64,000 nt of DNA from Salticus scenicus (GCA_963930645.1 OZ005648.1:268037830-268101829); one strand, 5' to 3'. Shown: positions 22,617 to 34,727, counted from the first letter of the stretch. Notes: generated from the letters alone by a model not told the origin. Numbers and translations are program-made.

Positions 22617-24960
22617 CAGCCCCTCCTAATTAACTTGCATATACCAATTTTGAACGGTCTTACTCAATTAGCTGAGATGCCAAAGAAAACCTGATCAGGA
22701 CACTTTAAATTGTAAATCAGGGGAAATCTCGAATTCCACTTTCGATAATGTAAAAGAACTTTAAAATATCTTTCGGATGATGTATTAGAAATAATTTAAT
22801 CATAATTAGAATATGAAATATTGAAATTTAAAAATATTACAGCGCCATCTGGCGGTAGAAATTTCTGTAATCTATTGTTCCATTCCAGTTACTTATTCTT
22901 ACTCAATTAGCTGAGATGCAAAAGAAAACCTGATCGGGACACTTTAAATTGTAAATCAGATGAAATCTCGAATTCCACTTTCGATAATGTAAAAAAACTT
23001 TAAAATATCTTTCGAATGATGTATTAGAAATAATTTAATCATAATTAGAATATTAGATCAATATTATAGCGCCATCTGGCGGTAGAAATTTCTGTAATCT
23101 ATTGTTCCATTCCAGTTACTTAGTCTTACTCAATTAGCTGAGATGCAAAAGAAAACCTGATCAGGACACTTTAAATTGTAAATCAGGTGAAATCTCGAAT
23201 TCCACTTTCGATAATGTAAAAGAACTTTAAAATATCTTTCGAATGATGTATTAGAAATAATTTAATCATAATTAGAATATGAAATATTGAAATTTAAAAA
23301 TATTATAGCGCCATCTGGCGGTAGAAATTTCTGTAATCTATTGTTCCATTCCAGATTAACAAAGCTTTCAAATGATGTATTACTTATGAAATTATTTTAA
23401 TTAGTAGATAAGATACAAAAAAAAAAACCTAATCAGGACACCTCAAAACGTGTTAATCGTGTGAAATCTCGAATTCCATTTTTCGATAATGTAAAAGTAC
23501 TTTAAAATGTGTATAAAGTAAAATAAGCTTTCAAATGATGTATTACTTATGAACTTTTTTTAATTAATAACTGAGATATAAAAAAAAAAAAAAAAAAAAA
23601 AAACTGATTCAGGACACCTCAAAACATGTAAATCTGGTGAAAACTTTCGATAATTTAAAAGAACTTTAAAATATCTTTCGAATGATGTATTAAAAATAAT
23701 TTAAAAATAATTAGAAATTGAAATATTGAAATTTGAAAATATTACAGCGCCATCTGGCGGTAGAAATTTCTGTAATCCACTGTTCGATTCCAAATCAAAA
23801 AAGCTTTCTAATGATGTATTACTTATAAAATTATTTTAATTAGTAGCTGAGATACAATAGAAAACCTAATCAGGAAACCTCAAAACGTGTAAATCGGGAG
23901 AAATCTCGAATTCCATTTTCGATAATATAAAAGTACTTTAAAATGTGTATCAAGTCAACAAAGCTTTCAAATGATGTATTACTCATGAAATTATTTTAAT
24001 TAGTAGATGAGATACAAAAGAAAACCTAATCAGGACACCTCAAAACGTGTAAATCGGGTGAAATCTCGAATTCCATTTTTCGATAATGTAAAAGTACTTT
24101 AAAATGTGTATCAACTAAAATAAGCTTTCAAATGATGTATTACTTATGAACTTTTTTTAATTAATAACTGAGATACAAAAAAAAAACTGATTCAGGAAAC
24201 CTCAAAACGTGTAAATCTAGTGAAAACTTTCGATAATTTAAAAGAACTTTAAAATATCTTTCGAATGATGTATTACAAATAATTTAATCATAATTAGAAA
24301 TTGAAATTTTAAAATATTACAGCGCCATCTGGCGGTACAAATTTCTGTATTCCACTGTTCGATTCCAAATCAAAAAAGCTTTCTAATGATGTATTACTTA
24401 TGAAATTATTTTAATTAGTAGCTGAGATATAAAAGAAAACTGATTCAGGACACCTCAAAACGTGTAAATCTGGTGAAAACTTTCGATAATTTAATCATTA
24501 ATTAGAAATTGAAATTTTAAAAAATTACAGCGCCATCTGGCGGTACAAATTTCTGTATTCCACTGTTCGATTCCAAATCTAAAAAAGCTTTCTAATGATG
24601 CATTACTCATGAAATTATTTTAATTAGTAGCTGAGATACAAAAGAAAACTAATTCAGGAGACCTCAAAGCGTGTAAATCTGGTAAAAACTTTCGATAATT
24701 TAAAAGAACTTTAAAATATCTTTCGAATGATGTATCAAAAATAATTTAATTGGAATTTGAAATATCGAAATTTTAAAATATCTGGCGGTAGAAATTTCTG
24801 TAATCTACTGTTCAATTCCAAATCAACAAAGCTTTCAAATAATGTGTTACTTATGAAATTATTTTAATTAGTAGCTGTGATACAAAAGAAAACCTAATCA
24901 GGACATTCTAAAACATGTAAATCACGTGAAATCTCTAATTCCATTATCTACGGTAGTTTT
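22617..24960. repeat. Tandem array (~210-240 bp units) with CTCF-like motifs
   Basis: Degenerate tandem array. Each complete unit runs: TTCTGTAATCTATTG, a GAGATGCAAAAGAAAACC block, TCAGGACAC, AAACGTGTAAATC-like, CTCGAATTCCA, TTCGATAATGTAAAAG, TATCTTTCGAATGATG, AATTAGAA, then AGCGCCATCTGGCGGTA. The last motif occurs at 22841, 23068, 23307, 23746, 24321 and 24529, with a truncated copy (TCTGGCGGTA) near 24780. Larger gaps contain units that lost the motif. The + strand motif is the reverse complement of CCGCCAGATGGCGCT, which agrees with the bilaterian CTCF core CCASYAGRKGGCRSY at 14 of 15 positions. All copies point the same way. Binding is inference. Confidence 0.85.
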
Positions 24961-25625
24961 ATTAATGGAAGTAAAAAGAAAAATAAATATTTTTTATTTC
25001 GCCAAAACCTATATATATATACCACGGTAGTCGGGTAATGGAAGTAAAAAGAAAAAGTATTTTTTAGTTCCGTCAAATGTATTTTGTTGCTATGGAAACT
25101 CCTATCGTCTATTGAAAGATAGATTACGTGTTAGAATAAAATTTAATTAGCAATTAAAATGTAACTGCTTTGTTTATTAATGAAATTTGATGCAATTTTA
25201 ACTGCAGGTTGGTTTTGTGCTGAATAGGTTGTATATTAAGTGTTGTGTACGAAAAAGAAAATTTGAAGCACTTTGAAATTTGCAATTTTTAACCCCAGTT
25301 AAAGATCATGTGACATTAATGACTTGCACATGTTTTTTTTCCGTTAGAGATAGCCGTTAAAATCATCTGCTGAATGCTGATAGAATGCCTCTTTTTAAGC
25401 AATAAGGATTTTTGGTCATTTTCGCAATCGATATCGGTCAGCATTTTAATTAATATCTCCGAAACTAATTAAGATTTTTAAATTCTGTTTCGAGGAAAAC
25501 ATCGGAAAGGCTCCAGAGCATCCGTATGTCAATTCTTGTACTTCTGCGTTCAATAGGGGCTGAACGTATAAAAGAACAGACAGACAGACAGACAGACAAA
25601 CCTTTCCATTTATTATTATAGATTT
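24961..25625. repeat. 3' part of interspersed repeat copy A
   Basis: Continues from the array. It has landmarks shared with copy B (29870-31865): CTGCTGAATGCTGATAGAATG, the CGGTCAGCATTTTAATTAATA block and TTTTTAAATTCTG. It ends with CTGAACGTATAAAAGAACAG, an (ACAG)n microsatellite at 25575-25602, and TTATTATTATAGATT. No ORF. Confidence 0.6.
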
Positions 25626-25810
25626 CTCAGTCATGTAATTTTTTTTTGTCCTGCTACCCCCCCCCCCCTTTTTTTTTTTTCATCTCTAACCATCGCTGAT
25701 CAAATATTCTGTCGGAAACCTTTTATTTTTGAATATTTATCCATCCACAATAAAAATATCAATATTAATTTTAAACTTACTTTATAATATTCTAGAGTCC
25801 ATAAACATAG
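25626..25810. repeat. Copy of the ~180-bp dispersed monomer
   Basis: Poly-C/poly-T run, then TCATCTCTAACCATCGCTGA, TTTATCCATCC-like wording, AATATCAATATTAATTTTAA and ATATTCTAGAGTC. These are the same ordered landmarks as the other monomer copies. Confidence 0.6.
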
Positions 25811-26498
25811 GTGTCAACTTTTTAAAAAATCTGGGGGGGGGGGGGGCGAGTTTCAGTGGAGCTATGTTCAAATAAGATTTAAAAAACTTTAGAATTTATA
25901 TATATCGCATGTGATACCCCTCATGTGGGCCCCTCGCATGTGATACCAACAATACGGCTATTAAAATGCATTTTTTATAAAAATTTTAACTTTCTATAAA
26001 GGGAAAAACACAACTGATTTAATTGTGAAGCAATGAACAAAATAATGAAACAAATCAGTAGGCTAGAAAAAGGAAAACTGATCTAATTGTGAAGTAATGA
26101 ACAAAATAATGAAACAAATCTGTAGGCAAGAAAAAGAAATATTTAATCCGAACTGATATCAATCTTATCAAAAAGTAATAAGGAGAAATACAATTTCCGT
26201 AACTTTAAATTAAAAAAATTCTAAAGGTGATAAATGACTGGATTGAACCTGGCTACTGAACTAATAAGTTCATTAATGAAAATAGAGACTAATTTCTTTT
26301 CATACATACATATGAAACTAGTATGTTGTGGCCACCACAAGACTTTCTTCTATATTTTCCTATATACATATTTAATCAGTAACAATATAAAAAAAAAAAA
26401 AAATTACGATTTTTTTTTCAAAGTTTTTTTTTTTTTTTTTTTTTTGTTAAAAGTAATACATATTCAATCAGTAACAATATTAAAAAAAAAAAAAAAAA

Positions 26499-26537
<39 letters not shown>

Positions 26538-27290
26538 AAAAGTAAAACAAATCGATAACTTTGGTTTAAATTATCACAGATTTATATAGTTCAACCATTC
26601 ATTTTAAATGCCCCCACATGCACAAAATTTTTTTCCTAGTTAACTATTACTATTAACAATAACTCATATTAATTTTACAATCACAAGTTAAAAATAACTC
26701 TCATTATGTACATTTATACGAAATTTTGTCCAATATTGCCATGTTAAAAATTTAGAAAACATGAGATCACAGCGCCACCTGTTGAGGGATTGATCCCGAA
26801 ATGTAATCAGCACCAGTTTTTGTCAGGGACCAACTAAATACCAAGTTTGGTTAAATTTCGTTAAAAAAAAAAAAAAAATTGTTTTTTTTTTTTTCATTAA
26901 AAGTAAAAAAAAATCGATAACTTTGTTTGAAATTATCACAGATTTATGGTTCGACCATTCGTTTTAAAGGTATTGACGAGACCTTTCGAAAGATACCCAT
27001 CTTGAAACTTTGCCCCCCCCCCCCCCAGTTGGGGGGAACCGATGCCCCCCACATGCACAAATTTTTTTTCCTAGTTAACTATTACTATTATCAACGAGAC
27101 CTTTCGAAAGATACCCATCTTGAAAATTTACTTCCCGGGGACGCAGCCCCCCCCCCTCCCCCTCCCTTGTTTACGCCTATGCCCATAAAGAAGTAGAATT
27201 GTGTTTAATATTTCTCTCTCGTGAACTACTTTTTACCCTCCCCCCCTTTCCCATTTTCTATCACCAATCAATGATTAAATGTTGATTGCT
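25811..27290. repeat. Clustered dispersed repeats with poly-A/poly-T and poly-C runs
   Basis: Contains two copies of a block starting AAAATCGATAACTTTG and running through ACCATTCGTTTTAAAGGTAT and CTTTCGAAAGATACCCATC (around 26540-26640 in part, and 26905-27010), plus a further partial copy at 27080-27125. A block with ATTTTGTCCAATATTGCCATG and CACAGCGCCACCTGTTGAG lies at 26700-26860. 26480-26535 is a perfect poly-A/poly-T hairpin. 27185-27290 is a further copy of the ~180-bp monomer. Short open frames here are poly-C or poly-T artefacts. Confidence 0.6.
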
Positions 27291-27449
27291 AGCTTTTTTT
27301 TTTAACACATGTTTTATTCTGTTGATGTGCATTATTCTTTTAGTTTAATTTGTCACTTTTAAAATATTTCATATAGTTTTTCCTTGTGCACATTATTTTT
27401 CATTTGAAATAAGTTTTATGAACATATTTGTATTAGTTTTTCCCGCATG

Positions 27450-28069
27450 CGTTATTTTTCATTTGAAATTAACAACTTCCGCTCCAGACTAGCTGTAGTG
27501 CAAATATGTGAAATACCAGATTATAATTTTGAAATAATGCAATACATAACGAAGTACCAATGTGCATTTTGTTGTGAAGTCCCTTTTCAGTTCAGGCAGT
27601 TGCTCAGGACGTGCATCGGCAAAAGGATCCAACATAAATTTCCAGTCACCTGCTGTAAGTGGTTCATCTTCACTGTCATCGCTTTCGCCGTCTTCACTTG
27701 TTATAAAGTCATCATTGGAATCTTCAAGTTCGTCATAATCAGGAATCTAATCACTATTCGACTCACTAGAATCAGACATTATTCACAGTTTCAAACACGG
27801 GCAAAACACACAAAATCGAGGAGCGAAAATTACACACAACCGCAGCCGTGAGAAATCACGAAACAACTAGCGTAGCAAAAACTAATAGGTCACCGAGACT
27901 ACTAACGCCATCTAGTTGTCAGTAATGAAAATACAATTTCAAAATACCATATGACAAATAAAATAACTCTCTCTGATACCACTACAACATTGGGCTTATT
28001 GTATCGTATACTTTCCTTGGACGTATGCATGTACGTCCATGGTATTAATGGTCCCTGGAGTGGAAGGGG
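27450..28069 (-). pseudogene. piggyBac transposon 5' end and transposase N-terminus
   Basis: The right edge is TTAA (28070-28073). On the - strand the element begins CCCCTTCCACTCCAGGGACC, a typical piggyBac terminus. Reading inward, about 300 bp later an ATG (27778 region) opens an acidic frame starting MSDSSESNSD, interrupted by one stop. It continues as a DYDELEDSNDDF stretch, an SEDGESDDSEDE stretch and TAGDWKF, the low-complexity acidic N-terminus usual in piggyBac transposases. The frame fails shortly after, and no catalytic domain or left TTAA end is present. It is a 3'-truncated relic in the large Sos intron. Confidence 0.7.
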
Positions 28070-28272
28070 TTAATTTTATGAACACTCGTGTCTCCTCTTT
28101 TTTTAATTTTCTGCACTCTCATGCCTGAAATTAAATAATCCAGAAATTTTATCGTATTTTAATCTATTTTATTATTTATATGAATTATGATGTTAATTTC
28201 AAGTAAAATAAAAATTATATACCTAGTTGTTATTTATTACTTCATATATATATATTTCTTTTCTCTTTTCAG

Positions 28273-28389
28273 CGATATTTAGAAAATTTAGATCCTTTAG
28301 AAGGACGAACAGAAAAAGCTTTTAATGATTATCTGTACAATAAGTCTTTAGAAATTGAACCTCGGGGTTGTAAACAACCACCTAAATTT
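28273..28389 (+). CDS. Sos: Sos exon, end of Ras-GEF domain
   Basis: Third visible Sos exon, 39 complete codons, phase 0 at both ends. The acceptor is TTCTCTTTTCAG ending at 28272 and the donor is GTAAGA at 28390. The peptide begins RYLENLDPLEG and contains DYLYNKSLEIEPRGCK followed by PPKF. This matches the C-terminal boundary of the Sos catalytic domain, where known Sos proteins carry the same LEIEPR motif. It joins the preceding exon without loss of frame (…PDIR / RYLENL…) and leads into the proline-rich tail in the next exon. No frameshift or stop is visible, so the host gene looks functional despite the transposons in its introns. Confidence 0.94.
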
Positions 28390-29869
28390 GTAAGAATTTT
28401 ACTTTATTTATTCTTGTTAGCTATAATTTTAATGAAATATTATTTGTATGCTATTTAACAAGTGCAAATTTCTTATTAACTAATAAGTAATTAGAATTTA
28501 TAAAAGTAATCTTTTGAAATTTGTGGACTTATTTTGTTGTAGCTTACTTCAGGTTTATTCCATCATATTTATGCATGCTATAAATTTGTACTATTGCATG
28601 AAATAATATATGTACTAAGCAGAAGATATTAAAACTGAAAATATTGCACATTGAGTTTTGCTATTTGAAACTCATTTTAGAACAAAAGTGTATCATGATA
28701 AATTTAAATGCTCTGGATTAAAGCTACTCATTTTTCGTTTTGAATACTTAAATATTGGTTCATTATTTGAAAAAAGATCTTGAAAAATAAACTTTAATTC
28801 GGTTTTCTTTCTGAAGTATACTTTTTCAAAAGCAGATTAATGAAAGTTGAATAAAATATATTTTTGCAAAAACAGATAAATGGAGGTTTTTAGTTTTAAA
28901 TCTATAATATATTTTACTTTCCAAGACATACTCAATTTCAGTGCAATGCATCTTCGTATTGATAGATTTTTCTTTAAGTTCAAGAGACTTTACTTTCTCA
29001 CTTTCTAGATATTTACCTGCATTTGATCTGTTTTAAGATGTGGTTTTGTAATATTTTTCCCCTCAATTAAACCTAATTTTTCTTTCAAGTTCAAAGCATT
29101 GAAATATTTTTCTGTAAAATGCAATAGTGTTGTTTTTTATACACCACTTATAAAATATTTGATATGATTATCTTCCTTTGGAAACAATATCAACAAGCGT
29201 ATGTAGCAGATTTAGGAACTATTTAAAAGAAAAATCTTTAATCTTACTTTTCATTCAAAACAAAATAGCATTAGACAATTATAACTAAAAATGCAAACAC
29301 TTTATTAAAATGTTAACAAGTAATCATAAATTATCATTTCCATAAAATGTATCCTTCTCTTTATGTATAAATATTAATTAAGGTATACATCTGTCTTATA
29401 TCTTATACTTACATATAAAGGGTTTTTAACAACAAAGGCATATATAAAATTATTTTATTTATTAGACACATCTCTAATTAAACGTCTTGTTTTTTTTATT
29501 TAAGTAGATTCTAAGACTGGGCATATAATGGACTGTTTAATAGTATCACTTAAAATAAAAGATTAAGGATCAGGTTTTTAGGTTTTGAATTTTGTGTTCA
29601 AAAGCATCTTTCAAAATTTTTCTTAAGGTTTCAAGTTTAAAAATTGGTCAGTGATGCCGTTAGTCTTTAAAATCTTGGGTCCTTTTTTAAAAAAAATAGA
29701 TGGATTTTTTAACCAGCTCTTTTTGAGAGTGTCTTAAAACTAATATTATGTTGGAGGTGGTTGCTGTTAAGAAATAACTGAAAACATTTAGCTCAATGTG
29801 CTCTGGAACCAGAAAAAAAAAAAATGAATAAGAGAAAGTATAGTATGATAGCTAATTATCATTATTATT
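28390..29869 (+). other. Sos intron, nothing recognised
   Basis: AT-rich sequence between two Sos exons. I see no coding region, inverted-repeat element or tandem array. Confidence 0.5.
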
Positions 29870-31865
29870 TTAAACTAGCCGCCTTCGGCGACCAGCTGGT
29901 TCGCGATCCTTGAAAAATCAGACTTTACAAAACTCCCGCTCGGTGGCGCCTGCGGCGCCTTTTTCCTGTTTCAAGTCTTACAACAGCTTAGTGACATATA
30001 GTGAAAATAGCTTTGTTGAAAAATTTAATCGCAGTAAATTCCCGCTTGGTAGCGCCCTCTTCCCGTTTCAGTATCTGAAACAGCCTGTTCGCTCACCATT
30101 TTATGATCTTTAAAATTTCTGACTTTAGCAAAGTTTCTCTCAGTAACGCCTGTGGCACCTTATCCCCGTTTTTGAACTTACACCTTCCCCGCTCATTAGA
30201 ATTTGAAATATTGAAATTTTGAAATATTACAGCGCCATCTGGCGGTAGAAATTTCTGTAATCTACTGTTCAATTCCAAATCAACAAAGCTTTCAAGGTGT
30301 TCTGGCTTTTCTGTGTTTTTCTCTGAAACTCACGTACAGAATTTAACAGCTTCTGTCGGTTTAAAAGTCCGCAATATTTCAAATGATGTGTTATAACTAA
30401 TTTAATCATAATTAGAATTCTAGATATTGAATTACTAAAATATCAAACCGCCCTCCAGTGACAGAGATTTGCAACATACTCTTCGATTCCAATTCAAATA
30501 ACTTTTAAAATGATTTATTACTGAAATTGTGTTAATTAGAAGCTGAGATACAAAGATAATATTTACATCTTTATAAAAGGATTTGTGTCTAACTCATCCA
30601 TGTTTTTTTCCAAAACTTGCGAAATTCTGGGCTGTATAACATTAAAAATTCTTAGTACGAAATGTGAGTGAAAAAATTCGAATCTCTGCAAAATATAAAA
30701 GAATAAAGGCGTTCTGGGTTTTTCGTTGTTTTCTCTGAAATTCCCGTTCATTTTCTACATTTTTTCTCCTTCGTCCCTCTTAGTAATTTTACACTCGAAA
30801 ATATCCGCAATCGATTTATCTTGCTTTAAAACCTAATAATACGAATTTCAAACGCTGTAAAACTTTTTTTTTTCTTTCCCCCTCCCCCTTAAGCCTTTCC
30901 TAATAATTCTACACTTTCAAAAATATTCACAATCGAATCAATGGGCATTAAAACACAATTCTACGAAATTTCAACGGCTCAATTTATGAAATTATGTTAA
31001 TTAGAAGCTGAGATACAAAGCTAATATAAATATTTTTATAAAAAGATTTGTGTTCAACTTATCCATGGTTTTCTCCGGAACTTGCATAATTCCGGGCTAT
31101 ATAACGTTAAAAATCCTTAGTACGATATGTGAGTAGAAATCGGAATTCGAAACTCTGCAAAATATTAAAGAATAAAGGTGTTCTGGGTTTTCTGTGGTTT
31201 TCTCCGAAACTCCCGTTCCTTTTCTACATCTTTGCCCCTTTCCATTCCTACTAATAATTTTACACTTGAAAATATCCGCAATTGGTTTAACTTGCTTTAA
31301 AACCTAAATATACCAATTTCAAACGCTGTAACTTTTTTTTTTTTTTTTTTGCCCCTTTCCCCCCTCCCTAATAATTCTATTCTTTCAAAAATATTCACAA
31401 TCAAATTATCAGGCATTAAAACCAAATACTATGAAATTTCATCGGCATATCTCAATTCAAAGTACTGCAAAATATAAAAGAAAACTTAATCTTTTTCCCA
31501 ATAAAAATGCAATTTTTTTTTGTTTATTAATATATTTTCATGAAAATTGAACAGTAGCTTTATAATATGCTGTGTAATCCGAATATTAATTTAAATGTAA
31601 CATAAATGAAAATTTGAAGAATTTTGAAATTTGCAATTTTTAATCCCACTTCAAGAACATGTGATATTAATGATTTCCAGATGTTTTGTTTCCATTCCAG
31701 ACAGTGAAAAAAAATCCTCTGCTGATAGAATGTTTTTTTTTTTTTTTTTTAAACAATTAACCGTTGAATCCCCATCATTTTTCGATCGACATGTGTCGGC
31801 ATTTTAATTAATATCTTCGCAACTAACAAAAATTTTTAAATTCTGTTTTCACTATCCCCTCTTAA
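29870..31865. repeat. Interspersed repeat, copy B
   Basis: Begins ACTAGCCGCCTTCGGCGACC at 29875. It includes one AGCGCCATCTGGCGGTAG motif (30231) with the same flank (AAATTTCTGTAATCTACTG) as the array at 22.6-24.8 kb. It also has two related segments, about 30500-30900 and 30980-31400, sharing AGCTGAGATACAAAG, CTTTTCTACAT-like and TTCAAACGCTGTAA wording. The 3' part (31620-31860) aligns with copy A through CTGCTGATAGAATG and CGGCATTTTAATTAATATCT. No ORF. Confidence 0.65.
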
Positions 31866-32141
31866 TTATAATGAACAACATGCATTGTTGTTGACAAATT
31901 TGGCTCAATATGACTACCATTCTGCTTTTCAAATAACTGCAGGCAGTATACCATGTTTTCAACAGAAGCTTGCAGCATTTAGAGCTTTATTAATCTAAAT
32001 TCTAAAGTTATCTTATCCGTTAAAGTAGAAATGTCAGAAAAATGTCCTCAATACATAATGCTTTTTAGACATTTACCACAACTAAAAATCACAAGTTTGT
32101 TGCAATTGTGGTATTACAAAGGTTTTAAAAATATTGACAAC

Positions 32142-32660
32142 AATTAATTAAAATAAATACAAAAAACCTTTTACTAACATCGTGTTGTGTCATTAAATTT
32201 TTCTGCCGGGTACCCGGCTCTCCTCAGATGACATCCTCTGTGTGGAACTTGAGCTTGACTGAAGATATGTATTTTCTGTCACCATAAGGTGGTGCCATAC
32301 GCGATCTGGAGCTACTGCACCGCTGTCGTTGCAGGCCTCCCTGTTGGTCGTGATTTCAATGGATTCGCGGAACATTGCATAGTGATAATCTTCATAGTTA
32401 GCTATTTTAGTAGTTTTGTCAAAATTGATTTTAATATGTTTACTAAACGTTTTGGCTAAGGCTGTGTTGAATTTTCCCGTTTTTATATCATTTATGTGTT
32501 CATTAATTCTTGTTTTGATTTTTCTCTTGGTAACCCCAATATAAGATTTTGGTTGATTGTTTTGATTAGTAAAAGGAATTTTATAAATCCCTGCGGTTTC
32601 TAGGGGTGGAACTCTTTGTCACTTCTAATCAGCTGAAAAATATTTTTATTGGGTTTGATA
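32142..32660 (-). pseudogene. Penelope-type element 3' end with GIY-YIG domain (inverted arm)
   Basis: On the - strand this is the same sequence as 32915-33441. It ends with the shared downstream segment (GGGTACCCGGCAGAAAAATT… reading inward from the edge). The GIY-YIG endonuclease region is present with FRESIEITTNR and DSGAVAPDRVW, but indels near 32600-32625 break the frame before the GIY motif. Upstream of the arm (32661-32900, - strand) the sequence continues with YDRGASNRI-like and KYGVNIP-like wording, the usual linker before GIY-YIG in Penelope-like elements. This arm is therefore the longer copy. Non-functional. Confidence 0.75.
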
Positions 32661-32912
32661 GGGATATTAACGCCGTATTTACTTGCTATATTTTTAATTC
32701 TATTGGAAGCTCCACGATCATATGGAATGGATGAAGTAAACTTTAAGGGGGGGGGGGGGGTTTGAAAACTGGGTATTTTATCAAGATTTTTTAATTTTAT
32801 TATTAATTAGTTTATTGGTGATTTTGTCTGGCTATCCTGCTCTTCTTGTGAAAACTTTATTTGAATTTAATTCATTATTGAGATCTTCAGATTCATTACA
32901 AATTAGGACTTG

Positions 32913-33359
32913 AACACCCCTATCAAACCCAATAAAAATATTTTTCAGCTGATTAGAAGTGACAAAGACCCCATTCCAGCCCTAGAAACCGCAGGGATTT
33001 ATAAAATTAATTTTACTAATCAAAACAATCAACCAGGATTTTATATTGGGGTTACCAAGAGAAAAATCAAAACAAGAATTAATGAACACATAAATGATAT
33101 AAAAATGGGAAAATTCAACACAGCCTTAGCCAAAATGTTTAGTAAACATGATATTAAAATCGATTTTGACAAAACTACTAAAATAGCTAACTATGGAGAT
33201 TATCACTACTCGATGTTCCGCGAATCCATTGAAATCACGACCAATAGGAAGGCTTGCAACGACAGCGGCGCAGTAGCTCCAGATCGTGTATGGTGCCACA
33301 TTAGGTTGACAGAAGATACTTCAGTCAAGCTCAAGTCCCACACAGAGGATGTCATTTGA
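32913..33359 (+). pseudogene. Penelope-type GIY-YIG endonuclease fragment
   Basis: Open frame of about 149 codons without an ATG; the first codons are truncated. It contains TAGIYKI (about residues 27-33), FYIGVTKRKIKTRINEH (about 44-60) with the catalytic Arg in the KTRINEH stretch and the following Glu/His, and an Asn-containing C-terminal block (FRESIEITTNR). This is the GIY-YIG nuclease domain that sits at the C-terminus of Penelope-like retroelements, where it nicks target DNA for reverse transcription. No reverse transcriptase precedes it here. It is followed by the element's 3' region to about 33441 and forms an inverted pair with 32142-32660. Confidence 0.8.
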
Positions 33360-33441
33360 GGAGATCGGGGTACCCGGCAGAAAAATTTAATGACACAACA
33401 CGAAGTCAGTAAAAGGTTTTTTGTATTTATTTTAATTAATT

Positions 33442-34723
33442 AGATTGTACTTCGTTCTTAGTTATTATATTGACAACATTTGCATTTTTAATTATTTATT
33501 TAAAATTATACCTCATAAAGCTCTTGAAAACTGGTTGAAGTACTTTCTTGGGCGGATCCGCACTTTCATCAATCAGCAACCGTCAGTGTAGTCCGCTATC
33601 ATTAAAACTATTTTTGGATTCTTTCTCTGCTGTTTCTTTAGAAGATGGCGCCATAATTGCTCCAGATCTGCGCGCGACTCGTGCCTGTTACATGTTGATT
33701 GGTCACTGAGTATTTCAAAGGTTTCGTGATAATATACGTAGAAAACCATGGAAAACTGCAAACGCATATAACAGCTAAAGCGACCTGGTATAGAACTTGG
33801 CAATTCCTATCTACCATCTTCCAGATATTTAAATTTTGATACTCCACTGATCAGAAAACTGCAGAATTTTGTAAATGAAGTCGTAAAACATTAATTTCTG
33901 AGATAAATTTACTCAGTTTTTTCCATATTGTTAAATTTAAGATTTGCCATCAAAAAACTTTTTTTTTTTCCAAAAAACTTACGCTTTATATACCTCCTTA
34001 ATAATCTATGTATTTATGTTTGAACAATGAATATAGTATTATTATCGTTAAGTTATACACCATACGATGGGTCGGGCGCCACTAATGAAAATTTGCACTC
34101 ATAGACTAGAAATTTTTTAAAAAGTTCTTGATATTATTAGCATTGCATTAAAAGAACAAAATGAAAAAAAAGTTTTTTTTTTTTTTTTAATGAGAAAGGA
34201 GGAATTTTGAGTTAAGCAGATACATTGTAAAATTTAGTTACACATTCCACTTCAAATACAGTACAGGATCCATTATCTGGAAATCACGAGACCAACCTGA
34301 TTTCGGTTATCAGAATTTTCCAGATATTTGCCCCTGTGGAAAACGGAAATATCACGTCTGCAAAAGCCCAGACCCCCACCCTCCTTTAACCACAAAAAGT
34401 TTTCTTAATTATAAAGTTTCTTGGATCTTAATACAGACATAATGTCACGTTCCTGTAATCACGTTCATTCATCTGTTTCATTTGTTTTTGTTTTGTTTCA
34501 ACAAACTTAGAACACTGTTTTTGATTTTTTGAAAAAATGGTTTTGCTGCAATTTTTCAAATTTCATATTTCAGCTAAGCTTTGATAGAGGGTACTCATTG
34601 GCAATTCGTTATGTGGTGATGCGATTCGGTGTATCCTACACTTTTTATCGTATAGGATTGGTTATTTTTCCTTTTTGGTAAAATGGAGTTTTAAAAGATT
34701 TTTTTTCTTTAGAGCAGAATGCT
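33442..34723 (+). other. Sos intron, little recognised
   Basis: 33540-33850 is a slightly GC-richer segment with short open frames on the - strand that match nothing I know. 34262-34330 looks like a pogo-type terminus (GGATCCATTATCTGGAAATC) with an inverted TTTCCAGATA nearby. Nothing else seen. Confidence 0.4.
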
Positions 34724-34727
34724 TTAA

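Noticed and set aside
22617..24960. Regularly spaced repeats considered as a CRISPR-like array
   Set aside because: Units are 210-240 bp, degenerate and without unique spacers, and the window is animal DNA.
26927..27196. Proline-rich + frame that might look like the Sos tail
   Set aside because: The prolines come from poly-C runs in a dispersed repeat. The phase and flanks do not give splice sites, and the same wording recurs at 42.3 kb.
27447..27851. 134-codon + frame
   Set aside because: Antisense to the piggyBac transposase N-terminus. The - strand reading with an acidic domain and TTAA end is far more convincing.
33573..33847. Two overlapping - strand frames in a GC-richer segment
   Set aside because: No motif, no splice or promoter support. 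Left as unannotated intron.
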